From positions 30,001 to 64,969 of the forward strand of contig NZ_CADEPL010000054.1 in the NCBI RefSeq assembly GCF_902829295.1: a DNA stretch of 34,969 nucleotides, written 5' to 3'. The position numbers and the translations under genes are program-made. The stretch is from Vogesella oryzae (GTDB taxonomy: Bacteria > Pseudomonadota > Gammaproteobacteria > Burkholderiales > Chromobacteriaceae). The notes under the pieces are model-generated. The model was given only the letters and a program-made list of their open reading frames with translations, ran no database searches and had not been told where the DNA came from. The first letter of the stretch is position 1. The number at the start of each line of letters is the position of its first letter. Of this stretch, positions 25,747-33,786 are shown one piece after another.

Positions 25747-26528
25747 TGGAAAAACTGCTGTCTCCGTTCCGCCACTTAGGCGCGCTAACCATCAATGCCA
25801 TCTGGCGGCTGGGCTTTGCCAGCCGCTTCCTGCTGGCCATCCTGCTCAATTCCGGCCAGAGTCTGCTGCGTTTCCAGCTCACCATCCGCGAAGTGTATTT
25901 CGCCGGCGTACTGTCGCTGATCATCATCGTGGTATCCGGCCTGTTTGTCGGCATGGTGCTGGGCTTGCAGGGCTACAACACCCTGGCGCGCTTCGGCTCA
26001 TCCGACGCGCTGGGGGCACTGGTAGCACTCTCGCTGCTGCGCGAATTGGGGCCAGTGCTGGCGGCCTTGCTGTTCGCCAGCCGTTCCGGCTCGGCCATGA
26101 CTGCCGAAATCGGCCTGATGAAAGCCACCGAGCAGCTGGAAGCCATGAGTGTCATGGCGGTGAACCCGATTGCCCGTGTGGTGGCCCCCCGCTTCTGGGC
26201 TGGCGTGATTTCCATGCCGATCCTGGCTGCCATCTTCAACGTGATGGGGATTTTCGGCGGCTACCTGGTCGGCGTGGTGATGATCGGCCTGGATGAAGGC
26301 ACCTTCTGGTCGCAAATGCAAAACAACGTGGACCTGCACTACGACGTTATCAATGGACTGACCAAGAGCCTGTTCTTCGGCATGGCAGTTACCCTGATAG
26401 CCGTATTCGAAGGTTACGACGCCGTACCGACCGCCAGTGGTGTGTCTTCCGCCACCACCCGCACCGTGGTCACGTCGGCACTGGTCATTCTGGCACTGGA
26501 CTTTGTCCTGACCGCCTTCATGTTCTAG
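25743..26528 (+). CDS. mlaE: MlaE, permease of the Mla phospholipid transporter
   Basis: 261 residues, a MlaE/YrbE permease with an N-terminal amphipathic elbow helix and five membrane helices. The conserved blocks SGLFVGMVLGLQGYNTL, LLRELGPVLAALLFASRSGSAM and AEIGLMKATEQLEAMSVM are all present, the last two forming the coupling region to MlaF. The start ATGATG at 25743 overlaps the mlaF stop by four bases, arguing for translational coupling. Two copies pair with two MlaF, one MlaD hexamer and MlaB in the inner membrane. No oddities. Confidence 0.96.
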   Translation: MMEKLLSPFRHLGALTINAIWRLGFASRFLLAILLNSGQSLLRFQLTIREVYFAGVLSLIIIVVSGLFVGMVLGLQGYNTLARFGSSDALGALVALSLLRELGPVLAALLFASRSGSAMTAEIGLMKATEQLEAMSVMAVNPIARVVAPRFWAGVISMPILAAIFNVMGIFGGYLVGVVMIGLDEGTFWSQMQNNVDLHYDVINGLTKSLFFGMAVTLIAVFEGYDAVPTASGVSSATTRTVVTSALVILALDFVLTAFMF

Positions 26529-26541
26529 GAATCAACACGAA

Positions 26542-27033
26542 ATGAAACGTTCTACTATTGATTTGTGGGTTGGTCTGTTCGTGGCAATCGGCATTGCGGC
26601 GGTGACTTTCCTGTCCTTGAAAGTGGCAAACCTCACACCGCAAAGCGACACCAATACCTACACTCTCACCGCCGAGTTCGACAATATCGGCGGCCTGAAG
26701 GTAAAAGCACCGGTCAAGTCTTCCGGCGTACTGGTTGGCCGAGTCAGCAATATTGCGCTGGATACCAAGCGCTATGTCGCCAATGTGACGCTGGTGCTGG
26801 ATAGCAAATACCAGTTCAGCCGCGACACCAGCGCCGAAATCCTGACCGCCGGCCTGCTGGGCGAGCAGTACATCGGCCTGACCCAGGGAGGCGACATGGA
26901 AAACCTTAAAGCGGGCGACCACATCACCATCACCTCGTCCGCCATGGTACTGGAACAACTGATCGGCAAATTCATGACCAGCTTTGCCGACAAGCCTGCA
27001 ACCGGCAGTAATGCCGCCAGCGCCAGCCAATAA
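26542..27033 (+). CDS. mlaD: MlaD, MCE-domain substrate-binding protein
   Basis: 163 residues. An N-terminal membrane anchor (about 7-27) precedes one MCE domain (about 39-117: LTAEFDNIGGLKVKAPVKSSGVLVGRV onward) and a short helical tail with the hydrophobic pore-lining region AMVLEQLIGKF. Six copies form the periplasmic ring that passes lipids between MlaE and MlaC. It is shorter than E. coli MlaD (183) by loss of tail residues, as in many betaproteobacteria. It starts 13 bases after mlaE. Confidence 0.95.
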   Translation: MKRSTIDLWVGLFVAIGIAAVTFLSLKVANLTPQSDTNTYTLTAEFDNIGGLKVKAPVKSSGVLVGRVSNIALDTKRYVANVTLVLDSKYQFSRDTSAEILTAGLLGEQYIGLTQGGDMENLKAGDHITITSSAMVLEQLIGKFMTSFADKPATGSNAASASQ

Positions 27034-27066
27034 TAATCAGTCAATATCAAGAGAAAGATACAAACC

Positions 27067-27675
27067 ATGAAAAAGCTGCTTACCTCCCTGATGTTGTTGT
27101 TGGGCCTCGCGGCACCGGCCTTGGCCGCCGACGAACCGGTGAGCCTGGTGCAGGACACCTCGCAAAAAGCCCTCGATATCCTGAAGAAGGAAAACGGCAA
27201 GAATACCCGCCAGGTGCGCGAACAGGTCGAGAGCATGGTGATTCCGCTGATCGACTTCACCCGCATGACCGCACTGGCAGTTGGCAAGGACTGGCGTGCG
27301 GCCAACCCCACTCAACAAGAACAGCTGGCGACTCAGTTCAAGACCTTGCTGGTTCGCACCTACTCTTCGACCATGGTGCGCTTCAAAACCGCGCAGATCG
27401 ACGTCAAGCCGACCGCGCAATTCAACAACAGCGGTCGTGAAGCCGTCGTGAAGTCCGAAGTCACCATTCCGGGCAGTGCCGACAAGAAGAATGTCAGCAT
27501 TGACTACACCCTGTACAAGGGCAGCCAGGGCTGGAAGATTTTCAACGTTAGCGTGGAAGGCGCCAGTCTGGTAACCGTTTACCGCACCCAGTTTGGCGAA
27601 GAGATCCGCAAGAACGGCATTGATGGCCTGATCAAGCAGTTGAAAGACAAAAACGAGGGCGTAAAGCCAGCATGA
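27067..27675 (+). CDS. mlaC: MlaC, periplasmic phospholipid shuttle
   Basis: 202 residues. Signal peptide MKKLLTSLMLLLGLAAPALA-AD (cleavage about 21). The mature protein is a Ttg2D/MlaC domain: VSLVQDTSQKALDILKK, then PLIDFTRMTALAVGKDWRAANP, and the C-terminal strands YKGSQGWKIFNVSVEGASLVTVYR. It carries one phospholipid across the periplasm between MlaA and MlaD. It starts 33 bases after mlaD, and its stop overlaps the mlaB start (ATGA). The DUS-like word encoding RAAN lies within it at 27298. Confidence 0.95.
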   Translation: MKKLLTSLMLLLGLAAPALAADEPVSLVQDTSQKALDILKKENGKNTRQVREQVESMVIPLIDFTRMTALAVGKDWRAANPTQQEQLATQFKTLLVRTYSSTMVRFKTAQIDVKPTAQFNNSGREAVVKSEVTIPGSADKKNVSIDYTLYKGSQGWKIFNVSVEGASLVTVYRTQFGEEIRKNGIDGLIKQLKDKNEGVKPA

Positions 27676-27971
27676 ACCTGATTACCGTCAACGCCGGCCA
27701 GTTGGCTCTGCAGGGCACGCTGGATATGGATAGCGTCGCGACTATTCAGCCCCTGCTGCTGCAAGCGATGCAAGGCGGGCAGCTGAATCTCGACCTGGCA
27801 GCCGTCGACAAAGCCGATGCCGCCGCGTTGGCAATGCTGCTGGGCGCCCTGCGCCAACAGCAGCAACGCGGCGGAGAGTTGCGGCTGCAACACTTGCCGG
27901 CCAGCCTGGTAAGCCAGGCACGCCTGTATGGTGTTGCCGACTTGCTTGGCGTGCAAGGAAACGCATCATGA
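27672..27971 (+). CDS. mlaB: MlaB, STAS-domain regulator of MlaF
   Basis: 99 residues, a single STAS domain: LQGTLDMDSVATIQPLL, NLDLAAVDKADAAALAMLLGALRQ (the position of the usual STAS phospho-Ser/Thr loop is DKADAAAL, with no Ser/Thr at the key site), then a C-terminal strand-helix. MlaB binds MlaF and stabilises the transporter. Both ends overlap neighbours by four bases. It is the only STAS protein in the window, but its setting and length argue for MlaB rather than an anti-sigma antagonist. Confidence 0.9.
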   Translation: MNLITVNAGQLALQGTLDMDSVATIQPLLLQAMQGGQLNLDLAAVDKADAAALAMLLGALRQQQQRGGELRLQHLPASLVSQARLYGVADLLGVQGNAS

Positions 27972-28780
27972 AACAACACATCCCGGTACTGCTAGCCAGT
28001 AGCATCTTGCTGACCGCCTGTGCCAGCAATCCCAGCCACCCGCAGGATCCCCTTGAGCCGATGAACCGGGTTATTTTCCAGTTCAACGACAAGGCGGATC
28101 ATTATGTAATGAAGCCCGCAGCCGAAGGCTACCGCTTCATCACGCCGCAGCCGGTACGCACCAGCGTGGGCAACTTCTTCAATAACCTGCAAGACGTGTA
28201 CAGCATGCTGAACCACGGCCTGCAGCTTGAACCACGCAAAACACTCACCGACCTGCTGCGCGTGTCATTCAACAGCACCTTCGGTATCTTCGGCCTGATT
28301 GATATCGCGACACCGATGGGGCTACCGCGCGAACCTGCCACCCTCGGCGACACAATGGCGCACTACGGCTGGAAAAACAGCAATTATCTGGTATTGCCAC
28401 TATTTGGGCCATCAACCATACGGGATGGCTTGGGAACTGCGGCCAACCTGACAATTGCCGACCAGAATGATCTGGTATTCCGCACCGAAAGCGACGCAAC
28501 AGCGGCAGCCGTATTAAATGGCATCAGCCGGCGGGAGAAGCTATTAGGCATGGAAGACACGCTGCAGCAAGCGGCGTTGGATCCATACAGCTATATGCGA
28601 GATGCCTACCTGCAATACCGCAACCGCCAGGTCGGTTTCCAGCCAAGCAGCCAACCGCAGGACAATAGCCCCCAGGAAGACAACATCGACGATCTGGTCG
28701 GACCGGAAGCAGAAGCACCTGCTGCCTCGCAGCCGGTGGCGACGGCGCCGGGCAATGCTGAAGCCTCAGCCGCTCAATAA
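27968..28780 (+). CDS. mlaA: MlaA (VacJ), outer-membrane lipoprotein of the Mla pathway
   Basis: 270 residues. The lipoprotein signal has LTAC, Cys18. The VacJ signature DPLEPMNRVIFQFNDKADHYV is at about 28-48, and later blocks include NFFNNLQDVYSMLNHGLQ, FGIFGLIDIATPMGL and GDTMAHYGW. MlaA sits with porins in the outer membrane and pulls misplaced phospholipids to MlaC. The tail after about 220 is disordered and rich in Gln, Pro, Ala and acidic residues. In E. coli this gene stands apart from mlaFEDCB; here it closes the operon, overlapping mlaB by four bases. The tail is not needed for the core fold. Confidence 0.95.
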   Translation: MKQHIPVLLASSILLTACASNPSHPQDPLEPMNRVIFQFNDKADHYVMKPAAEGYRFITPQPVRTSVGNFFNNLQDVYSMLNHGLQLEPRKTLTDLLRVSFNSTFGIFGLIDIATPMGLPREPATLGDTMAHYGWKNSNYLVLPLFGPSTIRDGLGTAANLTIADQNDLVFRTESDATAAAVLNGISRREKLLGMEDTLQQAALDPYSYMRDAYLQYRNRQVGFQPSSQPQDNSPQEDNIDDLVGPEAEAPAASQPVATAPGNAEASAAQ

Positions 28781-28800
28781 GCAGACTGACTTGATCAAAG

Positions 28801-28828
28801 AAAACGGCCACCAAATGGTGGCCGTTTT
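28801..28828. terminator. Bidirectional terminator between mlaA and sspB
   Basis: A 12-pair perfect stem (AAAACGGCCACC at 28801-28812 with its complement at 28817-28828) and AAAT loop, with A and T tracts on either side. It serves the mla operon and the convergent sspB. Confidence 0.9.
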
Positions 28829-28885
28829 CATTTGAACGACAGAATCTGCCGTTACGCTGAACAAAGATCCCTCGGAGACTCGCCG

Positions 28886-29305
28886 TTAGCGGCGCCCAGG
28901 AAAGGTAATGACCTTTGCGCCTTTGCTGTCCTCATCACGGACAGGCTCTGGAGTACACGCAGGCTCAGTAACCGGCGGTTTCGCCGGTTGCGCCAATGCC
29001 TCCAGCTCAAACCCCATCCCTTCCCCGGACTCCCGCGAGAAAATGGAGAGCACATTACCAACCGGCACCCAAACTTCGCGCGATACCCCGCCAAAGCGGG
29101 CGGCAAAAGAAATCCAGTCATTGTCGAGCAACAGATTCTGCGTTGCACCATACGCGATGTTCAGCACGATTTCGTTGTTCTTCACATACTCCATCGGAAC
29201 CTGCACATTCTCGTCCACCCATACCACCATGTAAGGGGTTTGCCCCTGGTCGGTACACCACTGGTGGATGGCACGGAGCAGATAAGGCCTGGTGCTGACA
29301 GTCAT
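28886..29305 (-). CDS. sspB: SspB, ClpXP specificity-enhancing factor
   Basis: 139 residues. The folded domain (1-105: RPYLLRAIHQWCTDQGQTPYMVVWVDE, then NEIVLNIAYGATQNLLLDNDWISFAARFGGV) binds ssrA tags. A flexible acidic/Pro linker follows, then the C-terminal ClpX-docking motif VITFPGRR (XB motif). It delivers ssrA-tagged stalled-ribosome products to ClpXP. It starts nine bases after the sspA stop; the two genes form an operon, as in most proteobacteria. Confidence 0.93.
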   Translation of the reverse strand: MTVSTRPYLLRAIHQWCTDQGQTPYMVVWVDENVQVPMEYVKNNEIVLNIAYGATQNLLLDNDWISFAARFGGVSREVWVPVGNVLSIFSRESGEGMGFELEALAQPAKPPVTEPACTPEPVRDEDSKGAKVITFPGRR

Positions 29306-29314
29306 GGTCGCCCC

Positions 29315-29917
29315 TTACTTGCGCATGGCCTTTTCGGCCGGAGTCAGCGAGTCGATGAAGGATTGACGCTGGAACAGGCGTTCGGCATATTTCAGGATCG
29401 GAGCAGCATTTTTCCCCAGATCGATACCGTAATGCTCCAGACGCCACATCAAGGGTGCAATCGCAACATCAATCATCGAGAAATCATCACCCAGCATAAA
29501 CTTCTGCTTGGCAAAAATCGGCGCAATCGTAATCAGGCCATCACGAATCGCTTCCCGTGCCTTGGCGGCTTCTTTGCCTGTGGCGCCCGCCTCCATGGTT
29601 TTCACATGCACAAACAGTTCCTGCTCGAAGCGGAACAGGAACAGGCGAGCACGGGCACGCATCACCGGGTCCGCCGGCATCAGCTGCGGGTGCGGAAAAC
29701 GCTCGTCGATATATTCATTAATGATGTTGGATTCGTGCAGGATCAGGTCACGCTCGACCAGCACCGGAACCTCGTTATACGGGTTCATGACTGCGAGATC
29801 TTCCGGCTTGTTCAGCACGTCCACATCAATAATCTCGAAATCCATCCCTTTCTCATACAACACGATGCGGCAGCGTTGACTGAACGGGCAGGTGGTTCCG
29901 GAATAGAGTGTCATCAT
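29315..29917 (-). CDS. sspA: SspA, stringent starvation protein A
   Basis: 200 residues with a glutathione-S-transferase fold. The thioredoxin-like N-terminal half starts LYSGTTCPFSQRCRIVLYEKGMDFE, with NEVPVLVERDLILHESNIINEYIDERFPHP as the usual binding strand-helix; the helical C-terminal half holds DDFSMIDVAIAPLMWRL. SspA lacks GST activity and instead binds RNA polymerase, affecting sigma70 promoters and acid or starvation tolerance. The ATG at 29917 follows AAGGAAAC; a second ATG immediately after it is equally possible. Confidence 0.94.
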   Translation of the reverse strand: MMTLYSGTTCPFSQRCRIVLYEKGMDFEIIDVDVLNKPEDLAVMNPYNEVPVLVERDLILHESNIINEYIDERFPHPQLMPADPVMRARARLFLFRFEQELFVHVKTMEAGATGKEAAKAREAIRDGLITIAPIFAKQKFMLGDDFSMIDVAIAPLMWRLEHYGIDLGKNAAPILKYAERLFQRQSFIDSLTPAEKAMRK

Positions 29918-29962
29918 GGTGAACGGGTTTCCTTTAGACGGAAATTGATGAAATAACAGGCA

Positions 29963-30011
29963 ATTTTAGCACTTTTGTCTTGCAAATAGCGAATAAAATT
30001 GCATAAGTCAA
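29963..30011 (-). promoter_or_regulatory. Candidate sspAB promoter region
   Basis: An AT-rich stretch between petC and sspA. On the minus strand it holds TTGACT (30011-30006) 17 bases from TATTTG (29988-29983), and also an extended -10 TGCTAAAAT (29971-29963). Either could drive sspAB. Confidence 0.4.
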
Positions 30012-30024
30012 TGATTAAAAAAGA

Positions 30025-30050
30025 AAAAGCGGAGCATCAGCTCCGCTTTT
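30025..30050 (-). terminator. Terminator of the petABC operon
   Basis: An 11-pair stem (30025-30035 with 30040-30050) and four-base loop between A-rich and T-rich flanks; on the minus strand a T tract follows. It lies 18 bases after the petC stop. Confidence 0.88.
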
Positions 30051-30068
30051 CGGAAGAAAAACAACCGG

Positions 30069-30827
30069 TCAGTGTACGTCTTCCCAGTAGGCTTTCTTCA
30101 GGAAGTAGGCAAACGGCAGCAGCAAGAGGAACAGATACATCAGTACCACGTAACCAATCTGCTGACGCTTAACCTGCGCCGGCTCTGCCATATACACCAG
30201 GAAATTGGTCAGGTCTGCCATACGCTTGTCGAACTCGGCTGTATTGGCCTTGCCGTTTTCCAGCTTGGTCAAGGTACCGGCCTTGACCAGCTCCAGAGAA
30301 TGCTCCTCATGCCCGGCAGCGTTCTTCTCGGTCTTCAATACCTGCTCGCCTTGCCACTGCCACAGGATATGCGGCATACCGACCTTGTCGAAGACCAGGT
30401 TATTCCAGCCGGTCGGACGAGTGTCATCACGGTAGAAACCACGCAGATAACCATACAGGTAATCAGCGCCACGCGAACGTGCAATCACTGACAAGTCCGG
30501 AGGGGTCGCACCAAACCAGGCCTTGGCATCCTTCTTGTCCATGGCAACATTCATTTGCTCACCGATCTTGTCGGTGGCAAACATCAGATTGCTCTTGATC
30601 TGATCTTCGGACAAGCCAATATCGGTCAGACGGTTGTAGCGCATGGCGCTAGCCGAATGGCAGGACAGACAATAGTTGACGAACACTTGAGCGCCGCGCT
30701 GCAGGCTCTCGGTATCCTGAACGTTGATCGGAGCCTTTTCCAGTGCAGGGCCTTCGGACGCCAACGCACCAAATGCCGGCAGAACGAGGGCAAACGCAGC
30801 AATCAATTGACGGATAGTCTTGTTCAT
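30069..30827 (-). CDS. petC: Cytochrome c1 of the bc1 complex
   Basis: 252 residues. A signal peptide ends near ALA-SEG (about 24). The haem c site is CLSCH (about 53-57), the sixth ligand Met lies in the KVGMPHILWQWQG block, and a C-terminal membrane anchor (VVLMYLFLLLLPFAYFLKKAYW) tethers it to the inner membrane. It passes electrons from the Rieske centre to soluble or membrane cytochrome c. Third gene of petABC, 12 bases after petB. It has normal features for betaproteobacteria. Confidence 0.96.
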   Translation of the reverse strand: MNKTIRQLIAAFALVLPAFGALASEGPALEKAPINVQDTESLQRGAQVFVNYCLSCHSASAMRYNRLTDIGLSEDQIKSNLMFATDKIGEQMNVAMDKKDAKAWFGATPPDLSVIARSRGADYLYGYLRGFYRDDTRPTGWNNLVFDKVGMPHILWQWQGEQVLKTEKNAAGHEEHSLELVKAGTLTKLENGKANTAEFDKRMADLTNFLVYMAEPAQVKRQQIGYVVLMYLFLLLLPFAYFLKKAYWEDVH

Positions 30828-30839
30828 AGTGCCCCCTTA

Positions 30840-32177
30840 TTAGATGAATTTCGCAAACAGGGTTGCAGCTACCACCGTCACTGCCACCAGCACCAGGAAG
30901 CGAACCTGGCGCGCAGGAGTGCTCATGGTTACGCGAGTCGGTACCGGAGTACTGCCAACATCATTCTTGGTATAGAACGGCATACCCAGGAAGAAGGCGA
31001 AGTAAATCACGGACAGCAGCTGAGCCACGACAGTACGCACGTTGGTAGACGGCGCAGCCCCCAGAATGCCCAGACCGATAAAGGCGATGATGAACAGCAC
31101 CAGCATGAATTTGAACTTCGGACCACGATAGCGGATCGACTTCACCGGCGACTTATCCAGCCACGGCAGGAAAGCGATCAGCACTACGGCAGCCCCCATC
31201 GCCAGAACCCCCCACACCTGAGTGCCTGCAAACGACGGCACCGCACGCAGGATGGCGTAGAACGGAGTGAAGTACCAAACCGGTGCAATGTGCGGTGGGG
31301 TCTTCAGCGGGTCAGCCTGGTCAAAGTTCGGGTGCTCCAGGAAGAAGCCGCCCATTTCCGGCGCAAAGAACACGATGGCCGAGAACACGATCAGGAACAC
31401 AGCGACCCCAAGGATATCCTTGACGGTGTAGTACGGATGGAACGGAATGCCGTCCAGCGGCTTGCCATCTTCACCCTTCAGCTTTTTGATCTCGACGCCA
31501 TCCGGATTGTTGGAGCCCACTTCGTGCAGGGCGATCAGGTGAGCAACAACCAGCGCCAGCAGAATCAGCGGAATCGCGATTACGTGCAATGCAAAGAAGC
31601 GGTTCAGTGTCGCATCACCAACCACAAAGTCACCACGAATGAACACCGACAGATCCGGACCAATCACGGGGATGGAAGAGAACAAGTTCACAATCACCTG
31701 CGCGCCCCAGAACGACATCTGGCCCCACGGCAGCAGATAGCCCATGAACGCTTCGCCCATCAGGCACAGGAAGATCAGCGTACCGAAGATCCATACCAGT
31801 TCGCGCGGCTGTTTGTAGGAGCCGTAGATCAGTCCACGGAACATATGCAGGTACCCCACCACGAAGAACAGGGAGGCGCCGGTGGAGTGCATGTAACGGA
31901 TAATCCAGCCCCCCGCCACATCGCGCATGATGTATTCGACCGAGGCGAACGCTACCGGAATGCCGGCGCCATTCAGCGAAGCATCCGGCTTGTAGTTCAT
32001 CGTAAGGAAGATACCGGTAACAATCTGGATCACCAGCACCAGCATGGCCAGCGAACCGAAGAAATACCAGAAGTTGAAGTTCTTGGGTGCGTAGTACTCG
32101 GTAACGTGTTCCTTCATCATCGATGATAGCGGGAAACGGTCGTCTACCCAGTTCAGCAGTTTTTGCCCTTTGCTCAT
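30840..32177 (-). CDS. petB: Cytochrome b of the bc1 complex
   Basis: 445 residues, a full-length cytochrome b (cytochrome b6 plus subunit IV parts in one chain). About eight membrane helices are seen; haem-ligand histidines lie in WIIRYMHSTGASLFF and FALHVIAIPLILLALVVAHL. The quinol-oxidation motif appears as PVWYFTPFYAILRAVP, in which the Qo PEWY is PVWY. It oxidises ubiquinol with the Rieske protein and reduces quinone at the Qi site. It is tightly linked to petA (14-base gap) and petC. Confidence 0.97.
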   Translation of the reverse strand: MSKGQKLLNWVDDRFPLSSMMKEHVTEYYAPKNFNFWYFFGSLAMLVLVIQIVTGIFLTMNYKPDASLNGAGIPVAFASVEYIMRDVAGGWIIRYMHSTGASLFFVVGYLHMFRGLIYGSYKQPRELVWIFGTLIFLCLMGEAFMGYLLPWGQMSFWGAQVIVNLFSSIPVIGPDLSVFIRGDFVVGDATLNRFFALHVIAIPLILLALVVAHLIALHEVGSNNPDGVEIKKLKGEDGKPLDGIPFHPYYTVKDILGVAVFLIVFSAIVFFAPEMGGFFLEHPNFDQADPLKTPPHIAPVWYFTPFYAILRAVPSFAGTQVWGVLAMGAAVVLIAFLPWLDKSPVKSIRYRGPKFKFMLVLFIIAFIGLGILGAAPSTNVRTVVAQLLSVIYFAFFLGMPFYTKNDVGSTPVPTRVTMSTPARQVRFLVLVAVTVVAATLFAKFI

Positions 32178-32191
32178 GGTCTGGTCCTCGC

Positions 32192-32776
32192 TTATTTGTC
32201 TTCGCCGATCAACAGACGAGTGTCGGCCAGATATTTGTGCGGCGGAATTACCAGGTTCTTCGGTGCCGGCACGCCACTGAAAACGCGGGCGGCCAAGTCA
32301 AATTTGGAACCGTGGCACGGACAGTAGAAGCCACCCACCCATTTCGGACCCAAGTCGGCCGGGGCGAGGTCGGGGCGGTAAGTCGGCGAACAGCCCAAGT
32401 GGGTACAGATACCCACTGCAACCAGTAACTCTGGCTTGATGGAGCGGTGCTTGTTCTTGCAATACTCCGGTTGCTCGGAAGCATCGGAATTCGGATCAAC
32501 CAGGTCCGGCTCCACAGAAGCCAAGTTCTTCAGCTGCTCCGGCGTACGGCTAAGCAACCATACCGGCTTGCCACGCCATTCGACGTTGATCTTCTGCCCA
32601 GCTTCCAGTTTGCTGATATCTACTTCGACCGGGGCACCTGCCGCTTTGGCACGCTCAGACGGCGCAAAGCTCATCAAAAACGGCACAGCCACACCGGCCG
32701 CCGCCACACCACCAACCGCGCTGGTGGCCACCGTCAAAAAGCGACGACGCCCCGCATCAACGTGTTGTTCACTCAT
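32192..32776 (-). CDS. petA: Rieske iron-sulfur subunit of the bc1 complex
   Basis: 194 residues. A twin-arginine type N-terminus (AGRRRFLTVATSAVGG) leads into the membrane anchor (about 14-38). The [2Fe-2S] ligands are CTHLGC and CPCHGS, each with its His. The linker after the anchor gives the head-domain motion needed for electron transfer to cytochrome c1. The ATG at 32776 follows GAGGATG; five codons further upstream are open from a TTG but lack a ribosome site. First gene of petABC. Confidence 0.96.
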   Translation of the reverse strand: MSEQHVDAGRRRFLTVATSAVGGVAAAGVAVPFLMSFAPSERAKAAGAPVEVDISKLEAGQKINVEWRGKPVWLLSRTPEQLKNLASVEPDLVDPNSDASEQPEYCKNKHRSIKPELLVAVGICTHLGCSPTYRPDLAPADLGPKWVGGFYCPCHGSKFDLAARVFSGVPAPKNLVIPPHKYLADTRLLIGEDK

Positions 32777-32826
32777 TACAGTCATCCTCAAACGTGGAAA
32801 CCGAGCTTTAAATTTGAAACCTTAAG

Positions 32827-32856
32827 ATTCTAACCGAATCCAAAGTGGAACTTGAA
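32827..32856 (-). promoter_or_regulatory. Candidate petABC promoter
   Basis: On the minus strand TTCAAG (32856-32851), 18-base spacer, TAGAAT (32832-32827). The -10 box is good (five of six) and the -35 weak. It would leave a leader of about 45 bases before petA. Confidence 0.4.
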
Positions 32857-32900
32857 GCGCATATGCGAGAAATCGCCTTCATGCCAACAGGGGATTGTCG

Positions 32901-33647
32901 TCAGACCGGATTAAACAGATCAACGAAGCTGACATCCAGAGCGAATTCCGCTTCCAGCCATTCACCCAAGGCTTTTACACCATAACGCTCCGTCGCATGA
33001 TGACCTGCCGCAAAGAATGTGACGCCGTACTCCTCCGCCAAGTGGTAACTTTGCTCGGACACCTCACCAGTAATGAAGGCATCCACTCCCAGCGCAATAG
33101 CTTGCTCGAAGTAGCCCTGGGCCCCGCCGGTGCACCAGCCAACGCGACGAAAGAGCTTGTCGGCAGGTCCTAACAATAGCGGTTCACGCTCCAGGCTGCT
33201 TGCCAGTAATGCGGCCAACTGGTGGCCACTCAGCCCAGATGGCAATACTCCGTGCCATAGTAGCGGCTCGTCCGCACACGGCTGACATGCCTGAAAACCC
33301 AACCTCATCCCCAGCTGGGCGTTATTTCCCAACTCTGGATGGGCATCAAGCGGCAAGTGGAATGCCAGCAGACTGATGTCGTTTTGTAGCAACGTTGCAA
33401 TACGCTGTCGCTTGATGCCAGTCAGCGGTGGCGGCTCGTTCTTCCAGAAATAGCCGTGATGTACCAGGATGGCATCTGCCTGCAAACGCACCGCCTCATC
33501 CAGCAAGGCTTGTGACGCAGTCACCCCGGTGACGATCCGTTGCACCTCCCCTCTGCCCTCGACTTGCAAACCATTCGGGGCGTAATCCTTGAACTTCCAC
33601 GGTTCCAGCTTCTGGTTAAGTGCCGACACCAGCTCTTGCAACTCCAT
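32901..33647 (-). CDS. Nif3-like / YbgI family metal-binding protein
   Basis: 248 residues. The family pattern is complete: an N-terminal YAPNGLQVEG block, metal-site histidines in ILVHHGYFWKN, a second site in LLAFHLPLDAHPELGNNA, and the C-terminal GEVSEQSYHLAEEYGVTFFAAGHHATERYGVKALGEWL. It forms a hexameric toroid with a two-metal site; proposed as a GTP cyclohydrolase I-like hydrolase, but the true role is not established. AGGAG six bases before the ATG at 33647 fixes the start; a GTG one codon earlier is possible. It sits upstream of petA on the same strand, with 124 bases between them that hold the likely pet promoter. Confidence 0.9.
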   Translation of the reverse strand: MELQELVSALNQKLEPWKFKDYAPNGLQVEGRGEVQRIVTGVTASQALLDEAVRLQADAILVHHGYFWKNEPPPLTGIKRQRIATLLQNDISLLAFHLPLDAHPELGNNAQLGMRLGFQACQPCADEPLLWHGVLPSGLSGHQLAALLASSLEREPLLLGPADKLFRRVGWCTGGAQGYFEQAIALGVDAFITGEVSEQSYHLAEEYGVTFFAAGHHATERYGVKALGEWLEAEFALDVSFVDLFNPV

Positions 33648-33700
33648 CACTTACTCCTAATTGTCTAGCATCACCCCATTGTGCCAGAGCCTGACAACAA

Positions 33701-33730
33701 TGCGGCCAACCTTGCTTCAGGTTGGCCGCA
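33701..33730. repeat. Inverted pair of DUS-like repeats between groEL and the nif3-like gene
   Basis: TGCGGCCAACC (33701-33711), eight-base loop, GGTTGGCCGCA (33720-33730): an 11-pair perfect stem. On the minus strand a short T-rich run follows, so it may back up the adjacent groEL terminator. Confidence 0.75.
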
Positions 33731-33734
33731 AAGA

Positions 33735-33762
33735 AAAACCCCGCAGCACGCTGCGGGGTTTT
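33735..33762. terminator. groEL terminator
   Basis: A 12-pair perfect stem (AAAACCCCGCAG at 33735-33746 with its complement at 33751-33762), CACG loop, and A/T tracts on both sides. It lies 24 bases after the groEL stop on the minus strand. Confidence 0.9.
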
Positions 33763-33786
33763 CGTAAGCTACTGTGAGCTGACTGA

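Noticed and set aside
27672-27971. STAS protein as the partner of the HATPase-output regulator
   Set aside because: It lies inside the mla operon, overlaps both neighbours, lacks the phospho-site Ser/Thr and matches MlaB.
30555-32126. A 523-codon open frame opposite petC and petB
   Set aside because: Spans two clear genes and their junction on the other strand, lacks hydrophobic or motif structure, and is rich in His, Gln and Arg.
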